Notes: a model not told the origin generated them from the sequence alone. DNA of 64,000 bases from Glandiceps talaboti (GCF_964340395.1 NC_135552.1:16723194-16787193); one strand, 5' to 3'. Shown: positions 1 through 13,264, counted from the stretch's first letter. A program made the numbers and translations.

Positions 1-328
1 AAAGATATAAAAAAAATTGCTGGAATACTCATCATTTTTGTGGATGTGACTGAAGTCTTAAAGATATTTGGATTGTAGAATTTGTCCTATACATTGTCAT
101 AGGCCAGATATGTTACAGATAAAATGAAATAAAAGTACATTTTATACCAAAGTGAACATTTGATATAAAATGATGTGTTATTTCACATTTATTATACATG
201 TATTGTTTTCACTATATTGAGGTGAATGTTATGATCAAAATGAGACGTGTCTCTTTCCTTGCCTAAGCCATTTATTCCCTCCAAAACAGTCAATAAAACT
301 CTAATGTTTACAATTAACACACGCTGGG
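1..328. other. AT-rich intergenic sequence, nothing recognised
   Basis: No convincing exon, RNA gene or repeat seen. It ends at the boundary of the inverted-repeat element that starts at 329. Confidence 0.5.
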
Positions 329-760
329 TAGTCTCAGTTACCGAGACTCTCACCGCTGGGGGCTCTTCTATGAGACCACCCAGACGGGAGTCTGGGGAAA
401 CCACGTTCCAACTACCCTGCGACAGAAGTCACACAGTACATTTCTTCCAAACATAAAAATGGGCTTACGAGGCCTGTTTGTTGTAATCAATATATGTCAG
501 TCACTTGAGAAGTGATAATCTGTAGCGAAGGTACTCATATCGTTGAGCCTGCAATGTTGGACGTGAAGTATTACCCATGTTGCACGTATACTGCTCCGGA
601 GGCTATCCTGCGCAGGATCGATCGTCTTACCCCCAGTTGGGGCTTATGCCCTCAACGGCAAGAGACTGGGTAACCGAGACTATATGCGCAGCAGAGGCGC
701 GGAATAGTTGGAATCTAGTTCCCGATCCCCGGCCTCTCGTTTGGGTTGTTCTCGGAGGTG
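329..760. mobile_element. MITE copy 1 (TAGTCTC family), diverged
   Basis: The left end, TAGTCTCAGTTACCGAGA, and the next 200 bases align closely with the element at 58273-58650. The right inverted repeat is present but rearranged: a second terminus-like stretch, GGTAACCGAGACTA, ends near 682, and a further partial terminus ends near 760. No matching target duplication is visible. This is probably an old or nested copy. Confidence 0.6.
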
Positions 761-779
761 TTTTTGAAAAGTTAACGTA

Positions 780-3144
780 TTTACACTTCATCTATTATTT
801 TACATGCCTAAATATTTATGACCCTGTGAGTATAAATTTGAAACTATGAACACATAGTTCATTAACATTCATTCTCGCAGGGAAAAACTTCTTTCGAAAG
901 TCCAGTCAGATAGATTTCTTCTAGTCTCCTTGTAGACGCATATGTGCTTTCTCTAGTGAAACAGAGCAGTTGTCAAATTCGATGTTATTGAAGCTTTCGC
1001 ACACTTATTGGGCGTATTTCGAGAGTGTAGTAATGAGACAGTCTGTCTTTGTACGATATGTCTTGACGTTCACTAATTTAGTCACCGTACGTTATAATCT
1101 CTGTAACCATGGTGACCATGCTTACGAGGCACATTGAAGATCTGGGCTGACGAATTGCATGTATAGGTGTGTATAGCCCGGCCTAGAAATGTGTCTTTTG
1201 AATGGAAAGTGAAGATTATTGATCAATTGAAGCTCTGTATGTCTGTACCACAGAAAATGTGGGACGATACGGAGTTTTACGTACCATAGGATAACATGAT
1301 ACCTTGGAAAAAAAATTATTCTTTTGATTTTAAAATGTCTGCATTAGTTTATGGGGTATCCGGCATAGCGGTTATCCTATGGTACAATACAAGACTTTGA
1401 ACACGTCACATTTCTGTTATATCTGAGACTAATATATGGATTGCGTATATATATGCCCCAGGTTGTATTCGTATAAAGAGTCAGTTGTGTGACACAAAAC
1501 TCCGATCCTCAGCCCACAAGTGACCGCATATACACGTACGCGTCTATCCTTTACTCTGCGTCGAAACAGATATGTTCTATAGTAAGCTACGCAAGGCCTC
1601 AGACCGCCTTGTTTAGTGGTCTGAGTCTAGATCAAGGTCATAACAAGAGACGTTAAAAAAGCTATAGAAAAGAAGAAAATGTTTACATTCGTTTATGGTC
1701 GTATCACAGATGAAAACCAACCCAAACTAACACAACTTTAGGTATAAGTAAGCGTCAGAGAGTGTTGTGTCAATAAAACGCAGGGAAATTTAGGTCACCC
1801 AATATAAATACCAGTCCTGAAAGTACAAGCATAAAAAATCACGAGTTAATGACGTCGACTGTCATGTCATTTGGTGACTGAATGGTCTGCAGCGGTTTGG
1901 ACATAATGGGAACCAAAAGCTTATCTCACTTGAGGATGAAGACTTGTTCAAGTCTCTTGGCTCTTTTCATTATATATTTGACTAAAAAGGAGTGTTCCTT
2001 TTTGTAAAATAATAATCTGGGGATGTGTTTGCGGAACAGTGATGTGAGTCAAGATGGCGTAAATTCCATCTGTTACGAGTCACAGACCTACATTTTATCC
2101 ATTCAGTATTTGGTAATTTTTCATTATGAACTCTAAAAAAAGCATTTAAACTTTGTAAATACAGTGACACTCTATTACTTAACAAAATAATAAAAAGATC
2201 TTCGACATCTCAATATCTCTATTTCGGAATTGTTTGTACCAGGCGAACTGTCAACAAGTTTTAATATGACATGATGTATTAATTTTAGAACTTCATTACA
2301 TGACTTCAAGTATAATTATAAGTGATTGGATATTGAATCCCAGATGATGTCTTTCATAAGACTTAAGAATCATGCTCTAAGAATAGAGATTTGTGTAAAC
2401 TTTGAAATGTATTTAAGTTGGGTTTTTAGCCCATCTAGGAGGGAAGAGAAGGAGGAACAGGGAGACGGAGATTGGTCATGTAATACAATCAACCAAGTGG
2501 TTAGATTGGCGTTCGTTGAATCAGATACGTTTGTTTCGTTGTGAGTTCTACTCAAGACGGTACGGTACCTCGTAGAAGAGATGGTTTGAGAAGAAACTAG
2601 TTGGTCGGCTAATGGCGATTGGAACAGTAGTGCGAGTGAGTACTTCCGCGTTTGAACATTAAATATCGATAAACTGCACAGTAAGCCGATCAACAACGTT
2701 TCACATCTTTGAAAGATACAACTGATACACAACTTTGTTTTTAACAGAACGCCTTATTTTTTAATTTTTTTGTTTATGCATTAATGATTTATAGTTGTTG
2801 TTAGATACATTGCCCTCTAGAGTTAGTAAGTTGAAGTAGCGTCCCGTTACCATGGTTGCGTGTCAACAGTAGTAATCAATATAGCATGCAAACAAAAGAG
2901 GTTCGAATATGTATGTTTGCTTTTCGTTCTTATAGTGAAAACTATACACACCGATTGGAATGCATATTGTGTCTATTGTGTTGCGATTCAAGGTGATTTG
3001 AACGTGGCCCTTATTCCTTACCACACTCGGTAACGTCAAGCTGGTAAACTGTTATATTTAATAACGGATAGATTATCCCAGTATTCCGAAAGATCCATTT
3101 CTCTTTGGCTAGGACAATTAATTTGGTATTTGATAAAGACAGGT
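780..3144 (+). repeat. 5' flank of raftlin-like copy A, part of the segmental duplication
   Basis: No gene seen. Blocks of this flank recur upstream of other copies. The stretch starting CCTGTGAGTATAAATTTG near 821 recurs near 23285 and 30942. The stretch starting CCTGAAAGTACAAGCAT near 1817 recurs near 31707. The stretch GTTGAAGTAGCG near 2830 recurs near 24640 and 32216. A block at about 1500-1655 recurs at 29930-30080, in the interval between C and D. A small reverse-transcriptase-like remnant lies near 1100-1150 on the minus strand. The promoter of copy A must lie here, but I cannot point to a core element. Confidence 0.6.
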
Positions 3145-3371
3145 ATGGGTTGTGGAAGTTCAAGTTCAACTGGTCGGCCGCGGGCTCCTGTGAAGTCCAA
3201 CAAAAATTACTCTGCCCTACCCGAAGATGCAGTACCGTACCCAGGACTTGCGTTGGACGTACGGCTGATTGAAGCCCCTGTTAAAATGAAGACTGAAGGT
3301 ATGTTATACCATAGACAATATTGTCTATGGTTATACACCAATTTAGCTGCTCAATTCCGAGACTGATAAAA

Positions 3372-3430
<59 letters not shown>

Positions 3431-6400
3431 TACATACATACATACATACATACATACATGTCATACATACATACATACATACATACATACATACATACAT
3501 ACATACATACATACATACATACATACATACATACATACATACATACAAATTTAAATATGTGGGAAGATAAAATTACAAATAAATTTTAAATAAAAATACA
3601 TAATGGCAGTAATGAAACATGTTATATATAACAATAATTTCACGTCGTTAGTTACGAGGTATCGATTCCTAAGTAAACATGGAACCTGGTGTCATGTAAC
3701 AACTACACGTGTAATAACAAGGGTAATCATTTCTGAAAATAACATGTAACTGTTTTATCCGAAGTGGGCGGCTTCGCGAAGTAACGTCAAAAACAGTAAA
3801 AATCAGAAACTATAGGCAGAAAAGCTATGTCTGTCGTCTATCGAGTTTTATTATATCGACTTAAACTAATTAGATTAGTCTAGCCGATTATCTGATAGCT
3901 ACAATGTTGTCTTTGAAGTATCGATTTTAGGAATTCTTTATAAATGTCGACTGTCACTACCAATCTCAGACCACAATAGAAATATTTACGTAGTGTTCTG
4001 CACCTGAATCAATACTATTAATCCTATTCTGGTTGATAATTGTCAATAAACGTGTAGCCGTAACCGTAACCACAATACGCCAATCTTTACTTCTATGTAT
4101 ATCTAGTAGGAACTTTAAACGAATACTGGGCTATAAATGTCAGCCTGTAATCATTGCATTATCACATTTCTGTGATTTCACTATTTTTTTCGTCGACAGC
4201 TTCATTGTTTGGTTTATCTGGTTCCTCGACAACCACTGATATCGATGCGTATTATCCTGTTATTGCGGCTCCCTATGCTGAAGGCTTCACCTTGTCACAG
4301 TTTGCCCCCATACCAGGAGCTTTCCAGAGGAGTGGTATGTTCTCCATGGGAGGTACCTTGAAATACCAGGCTATCCTGTCGAAGCAAACCAGGTTTGTTG
4401 GAAATGTAATCTTGTTGGGTGTCACACATCTATGTACAAGTATACACCATATAGACCCTCCACCAACGTGGGGGTCCTCTATGCATACACACTAGATTAG
4501 AAAATATGTACATGTCGAGTCTTTAAATTACCAAGGGAACGACAAACACTCAAGTCTGTAATATTAGTTTTTAACAAACCGCAAAATGACCACCTGTTGA
4601 TCGTAACGACATGCGCACAATTACGTAGGCCTATGTAGATATACTAAATTGTCTGTTTTGCTAATTTCATGTTAGTTTCATTTGTAGAAATGTCTGTTAT
4701 TCAAATGAGTTTACACAATTACACATTATCGACATCACACAGAAAGTTAAGTTTTGCGTGTGTAATCTATTCAATGACGCACAGCAAAACTTGACATTCT
4801 GACGATAGCTTTACAAAACATCATTAGGTTTGTAACATTGTCCTGATTGTTATATTTCATGTTGTGTTTTTACCCAAACATTTGACGAATCTATAAACGA
4901 TCAAGTATTAGGTCTATCTCTTTTGTTTAAAATCATCTTACATTTCCTTGACAGTGTGGAAGAATCGTGGCAGCTACACATAGTCAAGAGTTATCTTGCT
5001 CCCAATATGATGAACTCGGGGTTTAAAATGCTGCTTTCCTCCAACCAGGGTACTAGTAGTGATTCCTCACATTTATACCAAATAGTAAGTACAACCTAGT
5101 TATAATTATTAGCTAATTATAAAATGACCATAACCCAGTTTCCTTTCATAACAACATACTTGTCAACAATCCACTAAACTATATCTATGGGGACATCAGA
5201 ACTGCATAAGAATGCTGTAATATCAACAGCAACCTTAAAATTGAACAAAAGTTAAGATTCAAGCAATAGTAGTCAAACAGCGGCATTGAAAATTCTAAGT
5301 ACAAAATTATTGATCTCGTTAATAAAGTGCAGGAACTGTCGTTGGTGGCGCTCCACTTCACAAGTCGACACCAGCGACATGCATCAATACGAAAGCCTAT
5401 TCGGGACATCATACTTCATACCTCATACTTCATACTTCTTGAAGTGTGAAGTGTGAAGTGTGAAGTGTGAAGTGTGAAGTGTGAAGTCCCTAATAGGCTT
5501 TCGTACATCAGTGATAACCGTTTCCATTCCGAATTGATAAAACGTGTCAAAGTTGAAATCAATTTCACACATGGACAACGATGTAACCGAAAGTTTTAAA
5601 TGCATTTGAAAATTTTATTCATATAATTCTCTAATCCTCTTCTCAGATAGCTGAAACTTGTGCACAGGGTGGTCGTCTCCTATGTATAGAACCATCAATG
5701 TCAGCTCAGGGACCAAGCACTGCACAGGCATTACAAGGAAAGGGTGGAGGTAAGAAGCATATCTTAGCAATATCAACACGGTTTTATAAATATTTACGGT
5801 TCCATTCAGTTTAATTCAAACTTCTTGAAAAAACCTCTCACTCACAAAAAAAAATAGTCGAAGATTTAAGTCGTCGTGGTACTGAATTACTATGATCCTC
5901 CACTCCCACCATCATCCTGGCGTCCACGCTGTCTCCCGGACATGACATTCCTCAGACTATATGATACCTAAGTTTATCCCAGTCTTCTACATACAAGACC
6001 TTGGACTGTGCTTCGAGATGTTGCAGAACACGACTGAAGGACTACAGAGTATCTCTGGTCGCCGAGTAACCTGAGGGCTACTAGACGAAGTTTAGCAAAA
6101 ATATCTCCTTACACAAAGTCCAAAAAAGTCTACCCAAGTCCCTAAATTTTACTACTTATCCTTACTGTATTTCGGTATTCTATTCCATCAAGAGTCTCCT
6201 AAATCCGAGAAAAATGTGAGCAAAAACAAAGCGAAATTAAACTAAAGATCATGTTTTAGGTCGAAGTCGTCCTATAATGAAGTAACTCTCTTGATTTTAA
6301 CATTTCAGTAATGGGAATGGACTTATTCTTTAACATGGCAAAACATCCAAACCCGACTACTTACTCCTACCAGGCAATCCACGTACCGATCAACTTTAAA

Positions 6401-8136
6401 ATGCAGGCTGGTATGATGTCAGCAAGTACAAAGGTTGAGCTAGATTGGCATGCTCAGCTACAGGCATATTTGTCACAAGGATGGAAACTGGTTGATATCT
6501 TCTTTGATGCTGGATCAAGTACAGAAAGTAAGGTTTTATTAACATTACAATATATCAATCAAATGTCACGTCAAGTCAAGTCAAGCATGTAATGAAAAGT
6601 AAAGTAAAGTAAAGTAAAAGTAAAGTAAAAGTAAAGTAAAGTAAAAGTAAAGTAAAAGTAAAAGTAAAAGTAAAGTAAAGTAAAGTAAAGTAAAGTAAAA
6701 GTAAAGTAAAGTTAAAGTAAAGTAAAGTAAAAGTAAAGTAAAAGTAGAAGTAAAAGTAAAGTAAATGTAAAGTAAAGTAAAGTAAAGTTAAAGTAAAGTA
6801 AAGTAAAAGTAAAGTAAAGTAAAGTAAAGTAAAGTAAAAGTAAAGTAAAAGTAAAGTAAAGTAAAAATATAGTAAAGTAAAGTAGAGTAAAGTAAAAGTA
6901 AAGTAAAGTAAAAGTAAAGTAAAAGTAAAGTAAAGTAAAAATATAGTAAAGTAAAGTAAAGTAAAGTAAAAGTAAAGTAAAGTAAAAGTAAAGTAAAGTA
7001 AAGTAAAAGTAAAGTAAAAATAAAGTAAAGTAAAGTAAAAGTAAAGTAAAGTAAAAGTAAAGTAAAGTAAAGTAAAAGTAAAGTAAAGTAAAGTAAAAGT
7101 AAAGTAAAGTAAAGTAAAAGTAAAGTAAAAGTAAAGTAAAATAAAGTAAAGTAAAAGTAAAGTAAAGTAAAAGAAAAGTAAAGTAAAGTAAAAGTAAAGT
7201 AAAGTAAAGTAAAAGTAAAGTAAAGTAAAGTAAAAGTAAAGTAAAGTAAAAGTAAAGTAAAAGTAAAGTAAAGTAAAGTAAAGTAAAAGTAAAGTAAAAG
7301 TAAAGTAAAAGTAAAAGTAAAGTAAAGTAAAGTAAAAGTAAAGTAAAGTAAAAGTAAAGTAAAGTAAAGTAAAGTAAAGTAAAAGTAAAGTAAAAATAAA
7401 GTAAAGTAAAAGTAAAGTAAAGTAAAGTAAAGTAAAAGTAAAGTAAAGTAGAGTAAAGTAAAAGTAAAGTAAAAATAAAGTAAAGTAAAGTAAAGTAAAA
7501 GTAAAGTAAAAGTAAAGTAAAGTAAAAGTAAAGTAAAAGTAAAGTAAAGTAAAGTAAAGTAAAGTAAAAGTAAAGTAATGAAAAGTAAAGTAAAAGTAAA
7601 GTAAAGTAAGGTAATGAAAAGTAAAGTAAAGTAATGAAAAGTTGAATTTACTGAGGTGCTAATACAAGTGTACTAACAGTTTAACTTGATATTGAATTGT
7701 GAATTGTTCCCATTAAATCCATCATTTACTCATCACTCCATGTTTTGTATCTGGTTATTTCCAGTGGGTTTCATGTCAGCATCTGGCAGTCTCAACTCAG
7801 TGTGGTTCTTTGAAAAGGACAATTCTAAATTAGAGGACAATACACCCCTGTACGAGGGCGCTGTTGTGGAATACTGGCAGAAGATAACTGTAAGTACATA
7901 GAAGTATGTATGTATGTATGTATGTATGTATGTATGTATGTATGTATGTATGTATGTATGTATGTATGTATGTATGCATGCATGCATGCATGCATGTATG
8001 TATGTATGTATGTATGTATGTATGTATGTATGTATGTATGTATGTATGTATGTATGTATAGATGGATGGATGGATGGATGGATGGATGGATGGATGGATG
8101 GGTGGGTGGGTGGATGGATGTATGAATGTATGTATG

Positions 8137-8168
<32 letters not shown>

Positions 8169-8211
8169 TGTATGTATGTATGTGTGTGCTTGCGTGTGCG
8201 TTTGCGCGCGC

Positions 8212-8273
<62 letters not shown>

Positions 8274-8556
8274 ATCTGATAAAGAATATTAGTAATGTAT
8301 ATTTCTATTCAATGTACAGATGACAATGACTGGTACCACCACTCCCCATGGTACGTGGAATGAATGCATCCTCACTATGGGACAACGAGGTTGGGAATTG
8401 GCGTCCATTGTAATGACGCCAGAATCCAAATCACAAGGCACCACTGTACATATGAAGCTAGTGCTTCTCTTCCAACGGAGAATCATGGCCCAATCACCTG
8501 CAGGTACAGAAAAGCCAGTAGAGAGCACAGCCAATGAGGAAACACCAGCTGAATAA
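3145..8556 (+). CDS. Raftlin-like protein, copy A (7 exons, intact)
   Basis: Exons: 3145-3298, 4200-4392, 4955-5084, 5647-5749, 6309-6527, 7765-7889, 8320-8556, joined in frame to give 386 residues. The start was chosen because it gives Met-Gly-Cys-Gly-Ser, a typical N-myristoylation plus palmitoylation signal; the frame upstream has no ATG. The body resembles raftlin (RFTN1/RFTN2), a lipid-raft adaptor on the inner face of the plasma membrane. Matching landmarks are [12 protein letters not shown] in exon 2, the LFFNMAKHP and [19 protein letters not shown] segments in exon 5, WFFEKD and AVVEYWQK in exon 6, and [13 protein letters not shown] plus LLFQRR in exon 7. Vertebrate raftlins run to roughly 500-580 residues; this protein stops soon after the last conserved block. 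The family call rests on remembered vertebrate sequences. The biochemical function of the invertebrate copies is unknown. Confidence 0.8.
3371..3547 (+). repeat. (CA)n-(TACA)n microsatellite, intron 1 of copy A
   Basis: About 55 bases of CA dinucleotides are followed by about 120 bases of TACA tetranucleotides. It begins some 70 bases after the exon 1 donor. The same array occurs at the same place in all five copies. Confidence 0.97.
5388..5505. repeat. 118-bp hairpin with 7-bp repeats, intron 3 of copy A
   Basis: The outer arms TACGAAAGCCTATTCGGGAC and GTCCCTAATAGGCTTTCGTA are inverted complements with one mismatch. Between them are CATACTT-type repeats on the left and GAAGTGT repeats on the right, which also pair with one another. 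The other copies lack it at this place, so it is an insertion or local expansion in A. Confidence 0.8.
6595..7640 (+). repeat. TAAAG/TAAAAG satellite, about 1 kb, intron 5 of copy A
   Basis: Over 1 kb of alternating AAAGT and AAAAGT units, with rare variants (AAATATAGT, GTAATG). Short degenerate relatives lie just downstream of exon 5 in B (15905-16060, inverted), C (28290-28320), D (35577-35660) and E (48700-48985). Confidence 0.97.
7905..8273 (+). repeat. (TGTA)n-(GGAT)n-(TG)n microsatellite, intron 6 of copy A
   Basis: TGTA tetranucleotides are interrupted by TGCA and GGAT blocks, then about 60 bases of TG. The array lies between the exon 6 donor and exon 7 acceptor. It is the reverse complement, in order and motif, of the intron 1 array. 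Confidence 0.97.
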
Positions 8557-8565
8557 TGGAAAACC

Positions 8566-8571
8566 AATAAA
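8566..8571 (+). promoter_or_regulatory. Poly(A) signal AATAAA, copy A
   Basis: AATAAA lies 10 bases after the stop codon. It is conserved at the same place in C (29309), D (36733) and E (49815), and altered in B. Confidence 0.6.
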
Positions 8572-8934
8572 CTGTTTAGTAATCTAGGCTATTATGATAA
8601 AATTATTATTGTAAATACAAGAACTGTAATCCTCTTAAAAAGTGTTACATTGTAAGTTGCTGATACTTACTCAACAACAAGTTCAGAATGTGGTCTTAAT
8701 CCATTATTATTTAACATTTGCATTTGAAGATTTGAACATCACTTTCTTTTTATCATTTTTAAAATCTTCTATATGGATTTTGCTTACATACAATGGATTT
8801 TTCATATGCAATTGAATTGAAACCATCTAACCTGAAATACTGCATCATCTGGCTAAACAACAATCACACTAACGTAGATATGTATTGTTGTTACACTGTG
8901 AATGGCGACTAAGTGATAGCACACACAAATATAA

Positions 8935-9190
8935 TGTAGCAGTGTTAGTGATATTTTTATTGATCCAAACGATAAAATGTAGCAATGGTGATATATTTTT
9001 ATCAGACCAAACGATAAAATGTAGCACCGTTAGTAGATTTGTATCAAACCAGGCAATGAAATGTTGCAATGTCGGAATATTTTGTTGAGCCAAACAATGA
9101 AATGTAGCAATGTTAGTAACATTTTTGTTAAACCAGACAATGAAATGTAGCAGTGTTGGAAGATTTTGTTCAGCCAGACAATGCTATTTC
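8935..9190 (+). repeat. Tandem repeat of about 40 bp, 3' flank of copy A
   Basis: Six imperfect units of the form CCAAACGATAAAATGTAGCA plus a variable half. A single unit remains in the E 3' flank (51166-51230) and an inverted one in the B 3' flank (near 13805-13835), so the array expanded after duplication. Confidence 0.8.
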
Positions 9191-9199
9191 AGGTGAAAC

Positions 9200-11330
9200 G
9201 GTATTCCTCATGTATTTCATGTTGTACATAACTTGGTAGAGCAAATTCATTGTATATACCACTTCTATTGTAAATATACATGTCATACAGCGTGCGAAAT
9301 TAACGCCGGTCCTTCGGCCCGAGACCAACAGATTTCCGTTCGGACCGACAGTTTTTCAGAATTACAACAACGTATCGGTCCTTATGACCGATTGAAATTT
9401 GGAGTAAATAATAACACTTATTCAAAGATATATCCAATTTCACCTACATGAATCTGATCTTGTGTTTTACTCTCGACATCTCGTTCAAGTCAAGCGACAC
9501 AGAGCTAGCTCGCTACATGTTGTTGCCAATGTTGATATCATGTCTACATGACGTAGCATACAGCGTGTAATCAGAACGTCTTTAGACATTCAGACTCATT
9601 TTACGCATTCAGCGCATGCGTCTTTTTCGCCATCATGATATCGTAATCATTTAATCATTGTTGTAAAGTTTCCTGTTCGAAGTGTATGAAACTTTTAACG
9701 TGTTTGAGACAGTTCCACGTTGCATTTATAAAGTATATGGCGATATTTAGAAGGCGGCAATGAGCTTCCGAAGAAGAAGACGAAACATACACTGTCTTTT
9801 TTTAAAGGCTGGCATTAAAGCCGGTAAATGTTAGCGGGTTTCCCGATCAATTTACCGGAGTTCCCCATGTCTGTTGCCACGATCAAAACAAACTGACGGA
9901 AAACATACCAAAAGGCAGGTACACTTCGTAAAATACCTTCAGTGCGATAGGTTTTTTTTGGTAAAAACAGTAAAAAATGCGTAGTCTGATTGCTTTCAAT
10001 TTGATGCATATGATAATGTACGTCCTGTCATGTTGTAATCAACGTGTAGACTTAGAAATGTCGCATTTTTGTTGCTATTGTTGTATCTGGAAAATTATTG
10101 CATCATGCCAAACACGGGTACATAGTGGATGACACATTACAGTACAGTTACCATATCACGTTCCCACGTCAAAAAACTCACACTGTAAGACAAGTCATGC
10201 TTAGCCATAGTTCTCTTCATCATGGTCAGATTTCTTACACAAACAGTCAGAGACGCTACTCAATACACCACGGTAGGGTATACGGGTAGGGCTAAATATG
10301 GGGGGCTTCATTACATATTTGTAAAGACTGAATTCGAAGGAAGATGAAACCACTCCGTGTCACTGTGTGGATGGAAATTGAAATAAAGCAAATACACAGC
10401 CTTCAAGAGGGAAAGTTATGCGATAAAACTTTCTGCTATATGATGAATGTGTGGGTCTACGTTCGCTAAGAGTTGGAAAGCTACATCAGCTGTTGCAACA
10501 GACGGTGAATCTGACTTTGGATCATCGTGATTCAGAATTTAGTGAATCGTACAGAGAGGAAGGAGAGGACTGTGATCTCTTAGAGATTGCAGATAATGTA
10601 GATTTATTGATTCATTCACCCATATTATCTACAATCTATGTATCTGTATTTCTATGGTGGAATGAATACATTCATACTCAGACCACTATAGTCTATAGGA
10701 ACAGATTATGCGAGAATGAATATTCATAGTCTCTGGGTCCATAGTTACAAATGAAAATCTCTACTCACTGAGTCAAAAATTACTTGGTTGGGAATCCAAA
10801 ATTTACTTCCAAGTTATTTTTTGACTCTGTGAGTGGAAATTTTATGAAATAATAGTGGATAGTGAACAATTCGTTGTACTCTCCTTTACTTTTATATCTA
10901 AAGATATGCTGTATCATATTAAAGTTCAAAATCATTTAATCTGTAAATGGGGGGGGGGGGGTGTAGATACAGGTCGTGAACATGAACTGCATTGAGTATG
11001 GACCAGCAGTTTTCCTTAAGGACCAGCAGCATTTGCTACATGTCGGTCCTTATGACCAGTAGTCATTTCCCCTTAAGTTCACACACTGATGTCATACTGG
11101 TCCAGATTTCACATATCTAATTTTATATAATAATTCTCTGGAAATCTTGATATGTTAAAATGACACAAGCGAAAATATTTACATAAAACCTTGACTAAGC
11201 TATTCTAGTATAACCTTTATGTGGATGCTATGACGTCACAATTTGTGTTCTAGCATTGTTACAGTTGATTTCACACAAAAAATTTGGGTTTTGTTTTTTA
11301 AACACATTTTATACGTATAATAAATTACGT
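9200..11330. other. Unassigned intergenic stretch between A and B
   Basis: No gene recognised. An open frame on the plus strand at about 10451-10729 encodes an acidic peptide without an ATG start and without known motifs. The motif CGGTCCTTATGACC occurs near 9375 and 11043, suggesting remnants of one dispersed element. A run of G lies near 10950. Confidence 0.4.
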
Positions 11331-11538
11331 CATCGGATTGTTTACTTGCTAATCAAGTCTGTCTTCTTAGACACTATAAATAAAATTTACAAATAAATAC
11401 ATGACAAAGTATTAATAGGGCAGTGAAAAAACTAAATATCTATGAAAATATATACATTATACATCAACATGAGTTGCAGTATATTCACATCAGGTGAAGA
11501 AAATCTTTTAGTGAGTTACGAAAAACATTCCTTGATGA

Positions 11539-11875
11539 TTAGGACCTAACATTAAGAGGTAAGTTGTTATAGTGTATTGCTCCTGTGTATGACATTGCAA
11601 ATTTACCTATTTCAGTGTTTATCCTTGGAATTGAAATATTACCCTTAATTTTGTGACGTGTATTATAATAGTGAGTGGGAAATGAACAATATTGTGTGAA
11701 ATGATGTGGCAAGTTACCGTTGAGTAAGTCGTACATAAAAGTGCAAATCTGAAGTTTATGTTGGTTAAATATATTTAGAATGTGCAATTGATTAAATAGT
11801 TGATTGGCGACTACTGTACGATCACTGGAAGTTATAGCTCTGGCTGCCATTTTTGGAGAAGTGAGGATACAAGTC
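11539..11875 (-). pseudogene. 3' remnant of a non-LTR retrotransposon (reverse transcriptase C-terminus)
   Basis: The minus-strand frame reads AARAIT..., LFNQLHILNIFNQHKLQIC, FMYDLLNGNLP, YNTRHK and SIPR in the order found at the C-terminal end of CR1/jockey-type reverse transcriptases. The catalytic part is absent. It is too short to be functional. Confidence 0.55.
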
Positions 11876-11899
11876 AGATGCGATCGGTATGTAGAGCCC

Positions 11900-13260
11900 C
11901 AGACCTACGATACGATGACTACATACTGGTGAAATAAAAATGATAGAATTATGACAAGGTATCCAGTATAGTGGTTATCCTGTGGTACAATACAAACCTT
12001 TGAACAAGTCAGTTATATCTGAGACTAATGTATACGTATGTATTTGTCCTGGGTTGTAATCCTATAAAGAGCCTGTGTTAACTTGCGATTCTGTGTACCT
12101 CGAACTGCCAAGTTTAGTGTTTCCCCCTTCCAAGGGCTATATCCCCGAGTATATCTAATCCCCGGCAATCCAGTACTTTTACATGATCGAGAATCCGGGA
12201 TATGACGTGTACTATAGAGTAAACGAGCCTAGAGAAATTCACTTTACGTAGATGTCGTAAAAGTCCTGTCGACAAGTTCACAAGTGTGGCTCTAGTTTGT
12301 TATCGTTTAATGTAGTAGGTAGACGAAGGAGAATGCCATTGTAAAAATACCGAGTATCTCGCAAATGTGCTGTTACGTTCTGGGGATGCTTGATGTTATG
12401 TTTCGGTGTCAAAGTAGTGTAGTTGTAAGTAGATCGGCAGAACGTAAACGATTCTCCACTCTAAATATCTTTCTAGGGTACATGATCATACGAGCTTGTC
12501 TAAGTTAGGAGTTAGCCACATGGGTATCGTCACTCGCTCTTACACTCGATAAGGCAGAGAGACACTGCACACCAACAGTTGAGTTGTAATCAGAGTAAAC
12601 TTTATTTCTCCGTGTCCCTAACATATAAGTTCTAGTTGTCACCTCGACATTTTGGTGAAGTCATTATTCTAAATGAATAAATTATTCTGAATGCAATGAC
12701 AACCTGCACTCCCTTATGTTCATCAATTACTGGTAGCCTAATGAACTGTATGATAGTGCCGTAGCCTGTCAAGAATCTTACTTCTTTTGGTAAGCACGAT
12801 TTTATTTTACATTCTTCTATCAGAATGTCTCAATTTACTTACGCTTTCTTGATTACATGTTCTCATGTTACATTTTGTATCTGATTCCGCTATACCTCGT
12901 CTAAATCGTGGGGTCGTATTCCAAGAAACTCCACGGATCCATTATGTGTCGACTAATTTGGTATGTGATCTTCGCTGTCCAACACTTAAATATTAATTAT
13001 ATATATATTCCTTAGCTTTTCTCTCAGCTATCATACTTTCCAGCTTAGGACGTACGTTTGTTACTTAAGAAAACTATGTCAGTTTTGTGTTCCAAGGTTG
13101 ATTTTCGCCATAAACATTCGTCATCCGATGTTCTTTTAGAATTAACATCCGCTTCTGAATGTATTATATTGTGGGTCATGCGAGCAGGGATCGCTCCAAC
13201 TCGTATAAAACTTGCTCAAGCTTATACGGGGCTTCTTTCGTTCTACTCTACTATTGAGTT
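11900..13260. other. Intergenic stretch with dispersed repeat, no gene recognised
   Basis: The block at about 11955-12075 (GGTTATCCTGTGGTACAATA...) recurs near 1360-1490 and, shorter, near 23866-23950. The rest is AT-rich with no supported exon. Confidence 0.4.
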
Positions 13261-13264
13261 GGAA

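Noticed and set aside
7733-8279. Long open frames of repeated Tyr-Ile-His-Thr or Met-Tyr-Val-Cys
   Set aside because: They are translations of TACA/TGTA microsatellites. The same pattern appears at every such array and on both strands.
10451-10729. 92-codon acidic frame between A and B
   Set aside because: It starts at GTG, has no recognised domain and no splice context, and lies in a region with dispersed-repeat fragments.
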